A stretch of DNA of 34,727 nt. Source: Chara braunii. Taxonomy: Eukaryota > Streptophyta > Charophyceae > Charales > Characeae. The stretch spans positions 233,778 through 268,504 of the forward strand of contig BFEA01000462.1 of assembly GCA_003427395.1 (NCBI GenBank), given 5' to 3'. The position numbers were made by a program, and so were the translations under genes. Shown one piece after another: positions 1-9,855 of this stretch (position 1 is its first letter; each line of letters starts with the position of its first letter). The notes under the pieces are model-generated. The model saw only the letters and a list, made by a program, of their open reading frames with translations, made no database searches and had not been told where the DNA came from.

Positions 1-66
<66 letters not shown>
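1..66. repeat. (CT)n microsatellite
   Basis: An uninterrupted CT dinucleotide run opens the window and passes into a T run and then a short GT run. The window edge cuts it, so its true length is unknown. Confidence 0.97.
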
Positions 67-73
<7 letters not shown>

Positions 74-446
74 GTGTGTGTGCATTTGTGTTTTGCTGGT
101 GATGGGTGCATGAGTGGTTGTCTGTGCATGTGTGTATTGGGTAATGTTGGGGAAGAGGTGTGGATGGTTAGGTCAGTGTGTTTTTGCAAGTGCGAAAGTA
201 GTTCAATACCATCGACAATGGACATCTGCAGTGTAGTCAGATACGTCTTTTACGTTGTTTCCCCATTGCATCATTTGCATGTGCATGTCTGTGTGTATTT
301 TCTTGGTTCATTAGAAAGTTCAGTAGTGCTCAGCATTTGAATTTTGAGATGATTTTTTTTTTTTAGCACACAGCTTTCATAACAACTTCCATTAACATTC
401 ATGAGAAGTTGAGAACATAGGAGGATGGGGTCCCGATGATTCTACG
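67..446. other. Low-complexity, gene-free stretch
   Basis: This GT- and T-rich stretch lies between the microsatellite and the solo LTR. The open frame at 74-340 is low complexity and rich in Cys and Val from GTG/TGT repeats. I see no domain or regulatory motif in it. Confidence 0.5.
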
Positions 447-864
447 TGCAATCAGACTCGCTGTCACTTCCACTTCACACACATGCAAACAGATGGAGAT
501 TCACACCGGCGCAGGGCGCCCACTCAAAGATACGGAAATCAAGAACACAGTTCAGATGCAAGTTCAGTTCAACAGGATATGGCGCATCGGCGCCTGAACG
601 TCCCAACCTTCGTCACTGTGTCCAACCCCACTGTTCACACATGCTCACTCTGGATCACCCTGAATACCACCACATACACACACTTAATCCCACTTCCTCC
701 TACAGCGGCTATGACCGCACTACCACTACTGGCTATGGCTACGATCTCCCTTCAGCCCACTTCGTCTTCGGGCAACCTGCAGACCACCTTCGCACAAGAC
801 GCTGTAGCAGTGCTTCCGCATGCCTTACGCAGCGAATGAATGAATGGCTGGGCGCTGCCTCTTG

Positions 865-871
865 ATTTATA
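865..871 (-). promoter_or_regulatory. Candidate TATA box in solo LTR
   Basis: On the - strand this reads TATAAAT. The same heptamer sits at the matching place in the element B LTR (28340-28346), within a well-conserved block. This fits the U3 promoter of the LTR family. It is inferred from motif and conservation only. Confidence 0.5.
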
Positions 872-1081
872 CTTCTGTAACTCGTTGGTCTGCCCCTCTC
901 CACCAGGCCAATGGTGCGCACAGTCCCTCATGGTACTTGCTTGACTGGACTGGGACTGACTGGACCGGTACCACTGACTGCATGGGTTTGCACTGCCAAC
1001 TCAATGCAGTCGCACTGCCGACGTAATGCAGCTGGCCTCACCACTTGCCCACTTGCCTCTGACTAAAACGTGAGGCAGCTT

Positions 1082-1130
1082 CGAAAGGCCACTTCCGGAC
1101 CTTCCGGAAGTCCGTGGACTTGGCCTTTCG
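1082..1130. repeat. Imperfect stem-loop in solo LTR
   Basis: The outer arms CGAAAGGCCA and TGGCCTTTCG are perfect reverse complements. A second inner pair (CTTCCGG/CCGGAAG) lies between them. The element B LTR lacks this block, so it is a copy-specific gain here or a loss there. Confidence 0.75.
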
Positions 1131-1140
1131 AGTACTGTAG

Positions 1141-1220
1141 CAGCTACGACCTTGACCTTTCAGGACTGCAGCAGCTACGACCTTGACCTTTCAGGATTCC
1201 TACAGCTACGACCTCTGCAG
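1141..1220. repeat. 31-bp tandem repeat, about 2.6 copies, in solo LTR
   Basis: Units start at 1141, 1172 and 1203 with CAGCTACGACC. The first two are 31 bp and differ only near their ends. The third is partial. Confidence 0.85.
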
Positions 1221-1655
1221 GGCTGTGACTCCTACTTGACAGATCTACAGATCGAACCCGTACCATTACACAGACCTACGACAGACAACAAAAACTCTCA
1301 AAACACAGGTCACGGGTTCAAACACTCGGGGTCGACACAGATACTGTACACAGGTAAAGTGAGGACTAGGGATTGAGCCCTGGGACCTGCATCCGCTACT
1401 GCTAACAGGTGAATACCGTTTCATACGCGGAGGTTCTTAGAGTGTTACTGAACTTTGCTCTTATTATCTTTTTGCAATCTTCTTTCGCTACACACTATAT
1501 TTGAATTTTGAAATGATTATCAAGGAAACTTGAATTCCTTGTTGCAACTTAATCATGTTCCAATTTCTCACTATCATAGAAAGCCGAAAGTACGAGGGAC
1601 ACGTGCTCATGTTGAACGATGGGCACTGCTTTGGTAGAATAACTGGCATCACCAA

Positions 1656-1891
1656 CTGGCCTAGCTCAGTTGGTACTGGCGTGAACTGTTAAAATACAGA
1701 GCCAAGTTCGAATTCAGATGCAATCAGATGCACAGAATCAAATATATTCTGAGAAACGGCGGTGTAGAACTGCGCTAGATTTAGCGCTAATCTGGCGCAC
1801 CGAACCTCGCACAAATGACTTAGGGTTTGGAATTGCGCGGCTGGGTGCTGCGCGCTTTTTCTTTTCCTTTCTTTTCTTTTCTTTTCTTTTC
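1656..1891 (+). mobile_element. tRNA-derived SINE
   Basis: The head carries a perfect pol III A box, TAGCTCAGTTGG (1662-1673), and a B box AGTTCGAATTC (1705-1715) at the spacing expected of tRNA-derived promoters. About 140 bp of unrelated body follow, and the unit ends in a T-rich tail of CTTTT repeats (1856-1891). No full tRNA cloverleaf is kept, so this is a SINE or a degraded tRNA pseudogene and not a working tRNA gene. Both ends are approximate, and I found no clear target-site duplication. Confidence 0.7.
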
Positions 1892-2234
1892 GTTTCAATT
1901 TTCGGAACGTGCTGACAAGGGAATAAACGTCAAACCACAATTTTCCGAACGGAAGTTGACTGCCACGTGGAGGTCAACGCCATCTCGCTGGATTGAAGAA
2001 GCTGTCCTAGGGAATGATGGAAGAAGAGGAAGATGGTGAAAGTGGTCAGTTGAGGAGTGGAGACGCAAGGATCGAAAGCGTGATGAGTGACAACGAGGAA
2101 TATAGGAAGGGGGAGAGGGGAGGTGGGAGCTTGACAGGAAGCACAGGATAGGGAAATCGAGGGTGTAGGATAGGGGTGGGGTGTTGGTATGGGTAGGTGA
2201 TGGCGGAACTAGAATGGAATAGAGACTGGGGGGG

Positions 2235-4849
2235 TTGATGGTGGATGGTATCCACACAGGCGGAGGAAGAGTACGCTCTAGAGCTCCTCCTGGTGTATCG
2301 AGGGTCAAACAGCACGGTGGTTTGCCAAACGACCCAGTGGTCCGGCAGAATTCGCGGATAAGTGAGGAAGTCTTCATTGGAACGCTCAGTAAGGGAGCTT
2401 CAGGTAAGCGTGGGGGAAGAATTGGCTGGTGGAAGCCACGAGAGGTGTGAACTACTATGGGGAAGAGGGGGGAGCGAATATGGGATTGCAACAGGAGCGG
2501 TGGCGCCTTATGCAAATCTTGTGTAAGGCATATTTACTCCACCGATCGATTGAAGGAACTGCGTTGGTGGAATATGCGACAATCAATGGTGTCTGTATGA
2601 CTAGGCCTGTGAATGAACTTATGTATCTGCAAAGTACGTACGTGAGGGCACATATGCTGGCATGCGTATTGCCGGTGGGGGTGAGTGGTTGGTTGCGTAT
2701 GACCAAACGGGAATGGGTGCGCCACGTGGAGGAAGCATGGACATTGGGCAGGGGCCCGGTGCGAGGAGAGATCGATACGGAGGGGGATACAATGGTCACA
2801 TATCTGGTACCCTCCGTTGACCTGAGAGATTGGTGGTGAACGAAAGACAAGGGGAGGAGATTCAGTCAGCCGGGGCTCGGGGGGTGGTAAGATTAATTTC
2901 GTGGAAGCTACTGGTGGAAATGTATGTGGAAAGGTTGGCTGAGCGGAAGCGGTGGCCATGGGTCAAGGACTCAAAAGGTCTATAAGCCGTCACCCCTGGT
3001 AGCCATGTGGATGCGGGGGGCGGTGGAGCATTTCTATGGCCCCATTGCGGACGAATAGCTGTTCGATGATAATGAGCAGGAATATATAACGTATGTAATA
3101 GATGGCCCGCTGAAAAAACCCTTCAAAAGTATTATGGCCGTTGCGACAGGGCCATACAGTTTCGAGGAGATCAGGGTGATCACAAGCGAGACCCCTTTTC
3201 GTGAGGTCTGTTTTATGCACGGCCATCTCAACATGCACGGCCGTTGTCTCACGCAAGCTGAAACCCTGCAGGAACTCCAAGGTGTGAAATGGACCCAATA
3301 CTGCAATAAAACCCGGAGGTGGAGCGAATGGCATGGCGAGAACTGGAACTTCGAATGGATGGGATGATACTGCAGGAGGTGGGGGTGATGGGTCACGAAT
3401 TGGAGGAGGCATGCAGGGGGAGGGAGGCAGGACAGCAATGTAGAAGGAGAGTAAAGAAACCCGGGGGGTATCGACGTAACGTTCATTGGATGGGAAGTGG
3501 AGACGATCCCATGCGAACTGATGAACCATATTGGTTGTTTGGGAACGGACGGAAAAGGAAGGCAGAACAATCTACGAAGGAAGAGAGGGAGGTCCAAGAT
3601 GCCGGGGGCAGAACAGCAACCTCGAGAAGTGGGAACTGAGAAGGAAGCGGGCCAGGCGGAGCCCGACAAAGTATTGGATCAGCTGCCTGGTGAGCAGCGG
3701 GTAACGGTGGCGGAACGGACACAAGAGCAAGGGGAGGAAGAGGAGGGAGGTAAGGGAGATCGAACTAGCAGTCAGCAGTGGAGGCAAGTGGGGAAAGAGA
3801 GTGATGAGGGGGCAAGAAAGAAAGAGGGAGAAGGGGAAACGGTGCAAGGGGGGGAGGAGAATAGGGAAGATAAAACGGCCAACCTGGGGAGCGGCTTGAA
3901 CAAAGGAGGCGAGAATGAGAATTGTGGACAGGACAGGAGGGAAGATAGAACAGAATCATTGAAGCAAAGCTGGATGTTGAGGATCGGACATGGCCAAGGA
4001 TGGCCAGGTGAGTGGAAAGGAAACGAGAACCGGGTGGGGACGGACCATGAAAGGGGTGGGTCAGGAATACAGGAAGAGGGGATGGTGATAGGAAAGGAAG
4101 AGGTAGCCTCGGGAGAGTCTGGAACACGCCAAGCCCCGTATAGGCCGGAGTATGATATGCCCATCGTAACAGAGAAGGATAAACAGAGCTGGCCATGGGG
4201 GGGAGCCGGACGAAGAATTAAACAGTTGACAAAGGGTTCATCTAAGAGCTCCTCGTCAGCAGAATGTTTTCTGGCCCGGACCTTTTCATCAACAACCGCA
4301 GAGTTATCTGCGCGAAGGTCACATCGTCAGAGGAACCTGCAGGAGAGGGAACGATTCCCTTTGGGAACAGTGGGATATGAGCCGAGGTATTGGCTTTGAG
4401 GAAAGACACGCAGGGATGTTTCAGCGGCACAGTCATCCTCAGTATCTCCTATCCCCAGGGAGGTGAGCTATGGGATGCTAGTAGAGGGGCTAACAGCGAC
4501 GGTCAGCAGTTATGGGAAGGAAATGGACTCAGATACCGCTGACACTTCGGACACCGACACCCCAGGTGACAGCCAAGGGGTGATGCAACAGCCAGAGGAA
4601 CACGAGGAAGGAGGGATAGGGGAGCTGGAGGAGGAGCAGCGAAGGAATCGAAGGGAAGCTTCGCTGGATAGTGATCTGCTACAAGTCACCAACTCCAGAA
4701 CGGGAGATGGCCTAGGAGAAGAGCCAAGCGAAACAGATGGGGAAGGTGTCTCAACTCAAGAAGATAAGACGGGAACGGAGGACGGTCCTGCAGAGGAAAG
4801 GGTACGTTGGTATAACTGGTATGACAAGAGCGGGCGGAGACGGGATTGA
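2235..4849 (+). pseudogene. LINE ORF1 region, broken, hydrophilic
   Basis: Several open stretches on the + strand (2235-2450, 2429-2839, 3134-3367, 3497-4399, 4463-4849) overlap or follow each other in different frames, as expected from one ORF1 hit by indels. The 3134-3367 piece has a Cys/His cluster, CFMHGHLNMHGRC (about 3209-3247), which may be a decayed CCHC knuckle of the nucleic-acid-binding type found in plant LINE ORF1 proteins. The 3497-4399 and 4463-4849 pieces are very rich in Glu, Gly, Arg, Gln, Ser and Thr and look disordered. I do not recognise a DUF4283-like fold. Its role as the RNA-binding partner of ORF2 is inferred from position only. Confidence 0.5.
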
Positions 4850-5349
4850 AAGGTATATTACAAGAGGGGGAATGTTGTCTGTCCTGTCACCTTGTGGAAA
4901 CGGAGGAGGGGATCAGGATTTTGATCGATGGGCCAGCAGAGGTGCCAGTTTTCAGTGTGAACAAGCTCCCACAAGAACAGCTTGTGCTTCAAAAGGTGGC
5001 ACAGTGGGTTGGATCTAAATACGAGGTGATGGTGCTGCCTGCTATCTCAGCTACAAGATTCATTCGCCGAACATCTGAAGAGAAAGAATATGTGGTGATC
5101 ATCTACTTCATGGAAGTCCTCTTGGAGAAACCGGGGACACCGAGGCTGCGCTGTAGAAGCATGCAATGGCTTGACTTTGTACAAGTCCGAAGCCCAGCAG
5201 CAATCCCGACAGATTATCACATTATACATATGTCCTCCTTGGCCATCCTGAACAGCATGAATCCGCCCTTGTCACGAGAAGCTCGTGTGGGAGGCACACA
5301 GTTCCTGGAGGGGACAGGGATTTGGGCGAGGGGAGCATGGATAGTATAA
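4846..5349 (+). CDS. Unknown 167-codon reading frame between LINE ORF1 and ORF2
   Basis: This frame is open for 504 bases while its neighbours are shattered. Its composition is that of a folded protein: hydrophobic strands alternate with charged turns, for example EEGIRILIDGP, EKEYVVIIYFMEVL and MQWLDFVQV, followed by a conserved-looking PTDYHIIHMSSLAI segment. It ends about 165 bp before the ORF2 start. It overlaps the previous open stretch by 4 bp, and the coding sense probably enters from upstream rather than starting at this ATG, so it may be the C-terminal domain of ORF1. I looked for a Nudix box and for RRM and esterase motifs and did not find one. No function is assigned. Confidence 0.55.
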   Translation: MKGILQEGECCLSCHLVETEEGIRILIDGPAEVPVFSVNKLPQEQLVLQKVAQWVGSKYEVMVLPAISATRFIRRTSEEKEYVVIIYFMEVLLEKPGTPRLRCRSMQWLDFVQVRSPAAIPTDYHIIHMSSLAILNSMNPPLSREARVGGTQFLEGTGIWARGAWIV

Positions 5350-5373
5350 GGATATATTATCCCGTAGGGTGTC

Positions 5374-5407
5374 ACAGGATGTGTGACACCACAGGATGTG
5401 TGACACC
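5374..5407. repeat. 17-bp tandem duplication with inverted parts
   Basis: ACAGGATGTGTGACACC occurs twice head to tail (5374-5390, 5391-5407). GGTGTCAC just upstream is the reverse complement of the GTGACACC in each unit, so the transcript could fold into alternative hairpins. It lies in the gap between ORF1 and ORF2. Confidence 0.85.
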
Positions 5408-5515
5408 CCCCCAGCAACGCAAAAGATTAGGACATTAGAACCCATAGGTAAGAGAGACTTGTAGGTGGAAGGAGGGGTGATGAGGGGGACTAGACATTGG
5501 AATCGGCTGAAAGTA

Positions 5516-6295
5516 ATGACATCGAATGTCAGGGGCATGGGGAAGTGATCGCTATTGGCTAAGCGGAAGGAGTTGGCAGCGAAAGTTAAAGCTGAACAGA
5601 TCAATGTGGTCGCCTTCAGGAGACCAAGTTGGATGAGAGCAAGATAGCTGAACCGGCGCTCCGGTGGAGGGGCCATCAAGTATGGGTCCCGCCACAAGGC
5701 ACTAAAAGGGGAGTGTGCATCTTGATCTCCCCTCACTTTAGGGGAGAGGTGTGGGATTGGTACTTCGACTCAAGGGGCCGGTGGGCATGGGTGATATTGC
5801 AATGGGGGAACGAAGTTTTGGGGCTCGTTACAGTATATGGTCCATCAGAAATTGGGGCAAGAAGAAGAATGTGGGAACAGTTGCAGAACCTGGTGCCTGA
5901 AGTGGATAAGGTTATCATAGCTGGTGACTTCAACTTGGTCGCCGATCCGGTGATGGACTTCGCCAGACCAAGGCATGCAGAAGCAGACTCGATGGCACTT
6001 ATTAACGGAATGACAGGGCTGGGTTGCACAGACTCGTATCGGACCTTATACCCGCAAGGCAGGGCCTTCACATTCTGGGGAAACACGATGACCAGGAGGA
6101 GCAGAATAGATATGATTTAGTTTACTCATTCATTGAATGATAGGTAACTACTATAGATGGTGATATACGATTCAGATGTCGAAAAATCCAATAGTTCAGT
6201 GGGCATCGATGGATCTTAATGAAGTGACCGAGCAGGCCCATATAAGCCTGATCACCACATCGGATCATTTGGCGGTGATAGTGAGCTACCCGGTT
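5516..6295 (+). pseudogene. LINE ORF2, AP endonuclease domain
   Basis: The likely ORF2 start is the ATG at 5516, which begins MTSNVRGMGK, the usual opening of LINE endonucleases. A TGA follows directly (5546-5548). A one-base change in register then separates it from the QETKLDESK stretch that carries the catalytic Glu. The long open part (5629-6120) holds YGPS, the GDFN motif (5923-5934) and RRSRID. After a TAG at 6118 and a further shift, the SDH motif with the catalytic His appears at 6260-6268. All landmarks of the APE-like fold that nicks target DNA are therefore present and in order, but the frame is broken at least three times. It was probably active before decay. Confidence 0.9.
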
Positions 6296-6423
6296 GGAGA
6301 TGGGCTGCCCCCCGAAGGCAATTCCGGCATGGGTCTTTAAAAGTACAGAGTATCAGCCTGTGGTGGCCCAATTATGGGAAGAATGGGTGAAAGACTGCCC
6401 GCAGGATAACCTGCTCGCCCACA

Positions 6424-7138
6424 TTGCGTCGGCAATCCAGGACTTGCGAGGGACACTGGCGAAGCAGCTGTATGACGGCTACTTGGCGCACCAACGACAG
6501 GGAGGAGTTCTCCCACAGGCTGGAAGAACTGAATGGGGGTTCGACAGGAGAGCAAACAAACGACGAATGGTGGGTTGAGCGGGTGGAGGCGGCTCGAGGC
6601 TGGAGGGAATGGCAGCGGGAGGAGGCTATCAATTGGGGAAGGCAAACCAAGGAGTTGTGGATTGTGGTAGGGAAACGCATGTCGAGGAAATTTTTTGACA
6701 TGGCTGGTGCACGAAAGGCCACGGCGTTGATGACAGCCATGGACCACCCCTTCGATGAGAATCAGCCAAGGCAACGCACTACGAGGGGGATTTTGAAGTG
6801 TGTCATCGATTTTTGTCGCGGCCTGTTAACGGAAGAGGAACGATGTGCACCAGAGGACATGGCAAAACATCCAGAAGAAGACAATGTGGAGACATGTCCA
6901 AAGCCGGTTGGACCTGGAGAGTACCTGCAAGCTTGAAGAGGATATTAAGGAGGATGAAGTGGAGGCAGCGATTGCAGATCTGCCGCCTGGTCATTGTCGC
7001 TGCATCTGGACTGAAAAATGCCCGAAATACAGCTATAATGACCGGATGGGTGATGACGGTAGGCTGGGGTTGGATGGCATGCCGATGGAGCTAAGACTTT
7101 CGCAAGTTCTTTGTGGTTTTGCTGACGGCGGCTTATAA
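6424..7138 (+). pseudogene. LINE ORF2, linker between endonuclease and reverse transcriptase
   Basis: Open pieces at 6294-6578, 6424-6936 and 6845-7138 lie in different frames and link the endonuclease to the reverse transcriptase. The residues are basic and Trp-rich in the first part and acidic (DLESTCKLEEDIKEDEVEAA) just before the RT. That acidic helix is typical of the stretch ahead of RT motif 0 in plant LINEs. No catalytic motif is expected here. Confidence 0.65.
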
Positions 7139-7150
7139 TGAAGCACTTAA

Positions 7151-7975
7151 ATGCAGATCCTTTCCGCTAGGCTTCGCAGATCCGCAGATGCGGATGTAGT
7201 GTTGCTCTATAAAAAAGGGGAGAAGGAAGACGTGCAAAACTGGCGGCCGATATCCATTCTTAATGCGCTATACAAAATCATGGCTAAACTAATGGCAACC
7301 CGCTTGAAGGACATAGTGCCATGTATTATTAACCCTGCTCAGACAGGTTTTGTATTGGGCCGTCAGATCCTGACTAATGTGCTTCTGGCGCAGCAGATTC
7401 TGGGGGAGGAACAGTGTACCGGGAGCGCTGTCGCCTTTACTTCTATAGACTTGGAGAAAGCATATGACCAGGTCCGCTGGGAGTTCCTCCTGCAGGGGAT
7501 GGCGCGTAGGGGGATAGGAGGTATCTTCTGTGGATGGGTGAGAAGTATGCTAAAAGGAGCAACAACGGTGATGCAAGTTAATGGGGTAAGGTCAGACAAA
7601 TTGAAGATTACCAGGTCAGTTAGACAAGGATGTCCGCTTTCCCCGGCCCTCTACGTCATCCGTATCGAGTCCATGCACAATATATCAAGGGCAGACGACC
7701 GGCGGATCGCCTTGAAGGCAGGCCCTGTAAAGGAGATCAAATCTACTGCTTTCGCAGATGACTCGGGTGCAGTGATCCTCCCGACAGCCCAGCAGCTGGC
7801 TATCCTCAAGGAAGGTTTGCAGACCATCTGCACATACTCGGGGGCACGGGTGAATTGGCACAAATCGAAGGCCATCCTCCCTCGCCCGCCAGAAGGATGG
7901 GGTATTCCCACAGAGGCAGAGGGGGAACAAATGGCATTCTGGGAGCAAATCTCACGCCAAGTTTTGGAGGGGTAG
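7151..7975 (+). pseudogene. LINE ORF2, reverse transcriptase domain
   Basis: This 274-codon stretch is the best-preserved part of the LINE. It shows NWRPISILNALYKI (RT motif 1 region), a motif with the first catalytic Asp in SIDLEKAYD (about residue 100), RQGCPLSPALY, and the catalytic pair in FADD (residues 201-204). It reads from the LINE clade and not from LTR elements, which have YMDD/YLDD and a different context. The residues needed for target-primed reverse transcription are visible, but the ORF is cut off from the endonuclease and the C-terminal part. The start is arbitrary, since the domain begins upstream in another frame. Confidence 0.95.
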
Positions 7976-9273
7976 AGCAGATGGCGATCCGGGCAACGGC
8001 AGGCGTGGAGCAGAAGAGGAAGTATGGGACCCTTGGGCAAGGCCCTGATTATTAAGAACTTCGTGTTGTCCACTTTATGGTATGCTGGTGCCGTCCACAT
8101 GCCGGGCAAACACACTTTCAGGTACATCAGGAAGGCGGTGCAGGCGCACTTATGGTCAAACAATGCGTATGCGGAGAACTCTATATGTAGGGTGGCCTGG
8201 AATAAAAGCTTATTCAGCTAAGGCGGTTTGGGGGATTGGGCCTTCTGGACCCGCAGAAGCAAATGATTGCCCTGCAGATGCGCCAGCTGCTCTGGCACCT
8301 GCTGGCCATGGTGGGGAGGGGGGCTGGCAAGAAGTTGCCTGGACCCACCTGGCGTATGCACTTCAGGTGCCCAGAGAACTGGTGGGCCTGTACTCGATTA
8401 GTAATACGGCAATGGGCCATATCCGCAGGGACACGGTTTGGTCCACCAAACTAGCGCTGTGGAAAAAAGCACGGCGGAGATGTCGAATGCCGGAAACTGC
8501 AGACGCTGCTTTCAACAAGTTACTGTTCAACAACCGGTTTATATGTGCTGCAATTGGAGACCCTTTTCCGTGGCATGGCCCGCGAGGTGTATATGGGTGG
8601 AAGTGGGCGGAGCAAGGAATTTATAAGGTGGGACATCTTTGGGACGGAGATTAGAAGGATTGGCGTCCGGATGAGGAGATGGTGGAACTGCTGCACGGAT
8701 GGATGAGAAGGAGGCTAAGGGTTCGAGAATTGGGGGAGGCTATCCCCCCCAGTGGGCTGGGGAATGGGTGAAGTGGAGGGGAGTCTCGAGACCAGACAGT
8801 TTACAGGGTGGAACATGTATTGCCAGATGATAAACTGGAAGTAACGGGATGGTTAGTCAATTCGGGCTATGAGGGGTTAGGGGAGCCCCTACAGGAATGC
8901 AGTGCGCAGGAGGAAGGCCCCCGGAAAAAGGTGAACAGAACCATGATGGAAACAGTGGCGGTGTGTGAAGGGGAATGGAAGGAGAAGGTCCAATATCGAC
9001 CATATCGGATAGATGACCGGCGAAGGGATTTGATATGGGACTCGAGGGAGCGGCGATGGCCAGGCTAGAGAATGCAGAAGAAAGTAGTCCCGGTCCAGAG
9101 CCTCGCCACAAAAAAAAACATTTATAGAGGCGGTAGATATATGCGCAAACCTGAAGAATCAGTGGGCGAGAGGGACTGGATTCCGGACGTGTTTTTTCAA
9201 CAGATGGACGCATCGTAGATGGAATGAGCAAAATGCAATCCTGGCCGCTCTACCGGACCAGAAACAGGCGGGC
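7976..9273 (+). pseudogene. LINE ORF2, thumb and post-RT region, broken
   Basis: After the RT core the frame changes several times. Recognisable pieces are the thumb segment ending RVAWNK (8024-8221) and GLLDPQKQMIALQMRQL (8236 onwards), which matches the GGLGL-type segment seen after the RT in plant LINEs. 8082-8654 is another open piece. From about 8660 to 9270 only short scraps remain. No new domain is seen. Confidence 0.7.
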
Positions 9274-9855
9274 TTGATATGGAAGCTCTATCGTTTGGCA
9301 ATCCCCACGGCACAATGGCTTGCAGCCAGGAGCCGGCATAAGGATCAGACATGTGCAGTGGGATGTGGGCAGGTGGAGACTGTTCCACATCTCTCCGTGC
9401 GATGCCCGGTTGTTCAATCATTCCTGGAATGGTGGGCGCGGGAACTGGCAGAGCATTCCCCACTGAATGTCACGGAAGAGGATGATGTGGCCATACGCCT
9501 CGGAGCCTTGATGAAAGTGAATAGATCGAGACCGGAAGATCTGGTGGCAGCGGAGACCATACGTGCAGCGGTATTGTGGACCCTGTGGACTCTGAGGAAT
9601 GAGAGGTGTCGACAGGGAACATTTCCACCGCTGCAGGCTTACCAAGAAAGAGCGTTGGAAAATATTAGAACTGCTATACTGGCTGACCTGCACAGAAGCA
9701 TGCGGGCAGGAGAACAGAAGGAGAAAGGTTTCTGGGCCGCATGGGAACCATACTCGCAGCTGCTCACCCAGGATCTTCAGACCGGTCGTATGCTGTTTGG
9801 CCCACTGCTGACGCGCCATGCGCCGGTAATCGACGCAGAGGAGGAATCAGATTAG
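9274..9855 (+). pseudogene. LINE ORF2 C-terminus with zf-RVT-like finger
   Basis: This 193-codon segment ends ORF2 at the TAG at 9853-9855. Near its start it has a Cys-x3-Cys-x7-His-x4-Cys cluster (CAVGCGQVETVPHLSVRCP, 9352-9405), the zf-RVT-type finger found at the C-terminus of plant LINE ORF2 proteins. A helical tail rich in Arg, Glu and Trp follows. The finger is intact. The segment is open to the end of the gene, which helps fix the LINE's 3' coding boundary. Confidence 0.85.

Larger units (their letters stand above)
447..1423 (-). repeat. Solo LTR, same family as the LTR of gypsy element B
   Basis: The segment starts TGCAAT and ends CCGTTTCA, so it has the TG...CA ends of an LTR. It aligns end to end with 27931-28769: both share the opening TGCAAT(C/T)AGACTCG, the middle CTTGATTTATAC block and the closing block with CATCCGCTACTGCTAA. 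It is flanked on both sides by TACG (443-446 and 1424-1427), a 4-bp target-site duplication, and no internal region is present. That is the mark of LTR-LTR recombination after insertion. The - strand is given because element B, the family reference here, reads on the - strand. At 977 bp it is longer than its partner (839 bp), partly because of a stem-loop and 31-bp repeats inside it. Confidence 0.9.

Noticed and set aside
1895-2515. Long - strand open frame (206 codons)
   Set aside because: It is Pro/Ser/Leu-rich and mirrors the G/A-rich LINE ORF1 region on the + strand. I take it as a shadow.
3034-4196. Several - strand open frames of 130-211 codons
   Set aside because: Same cause: they are antisense to the purine-rich ORF1 region, with Pro/Ser/Leu/Phe bias and no motifs.
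4846-5349. Nudix hydrolase
   Set aside because: The rhythm of strands and helices suggested it, but the Nudix box (GX5EX7REUXEEXGU) is absent.
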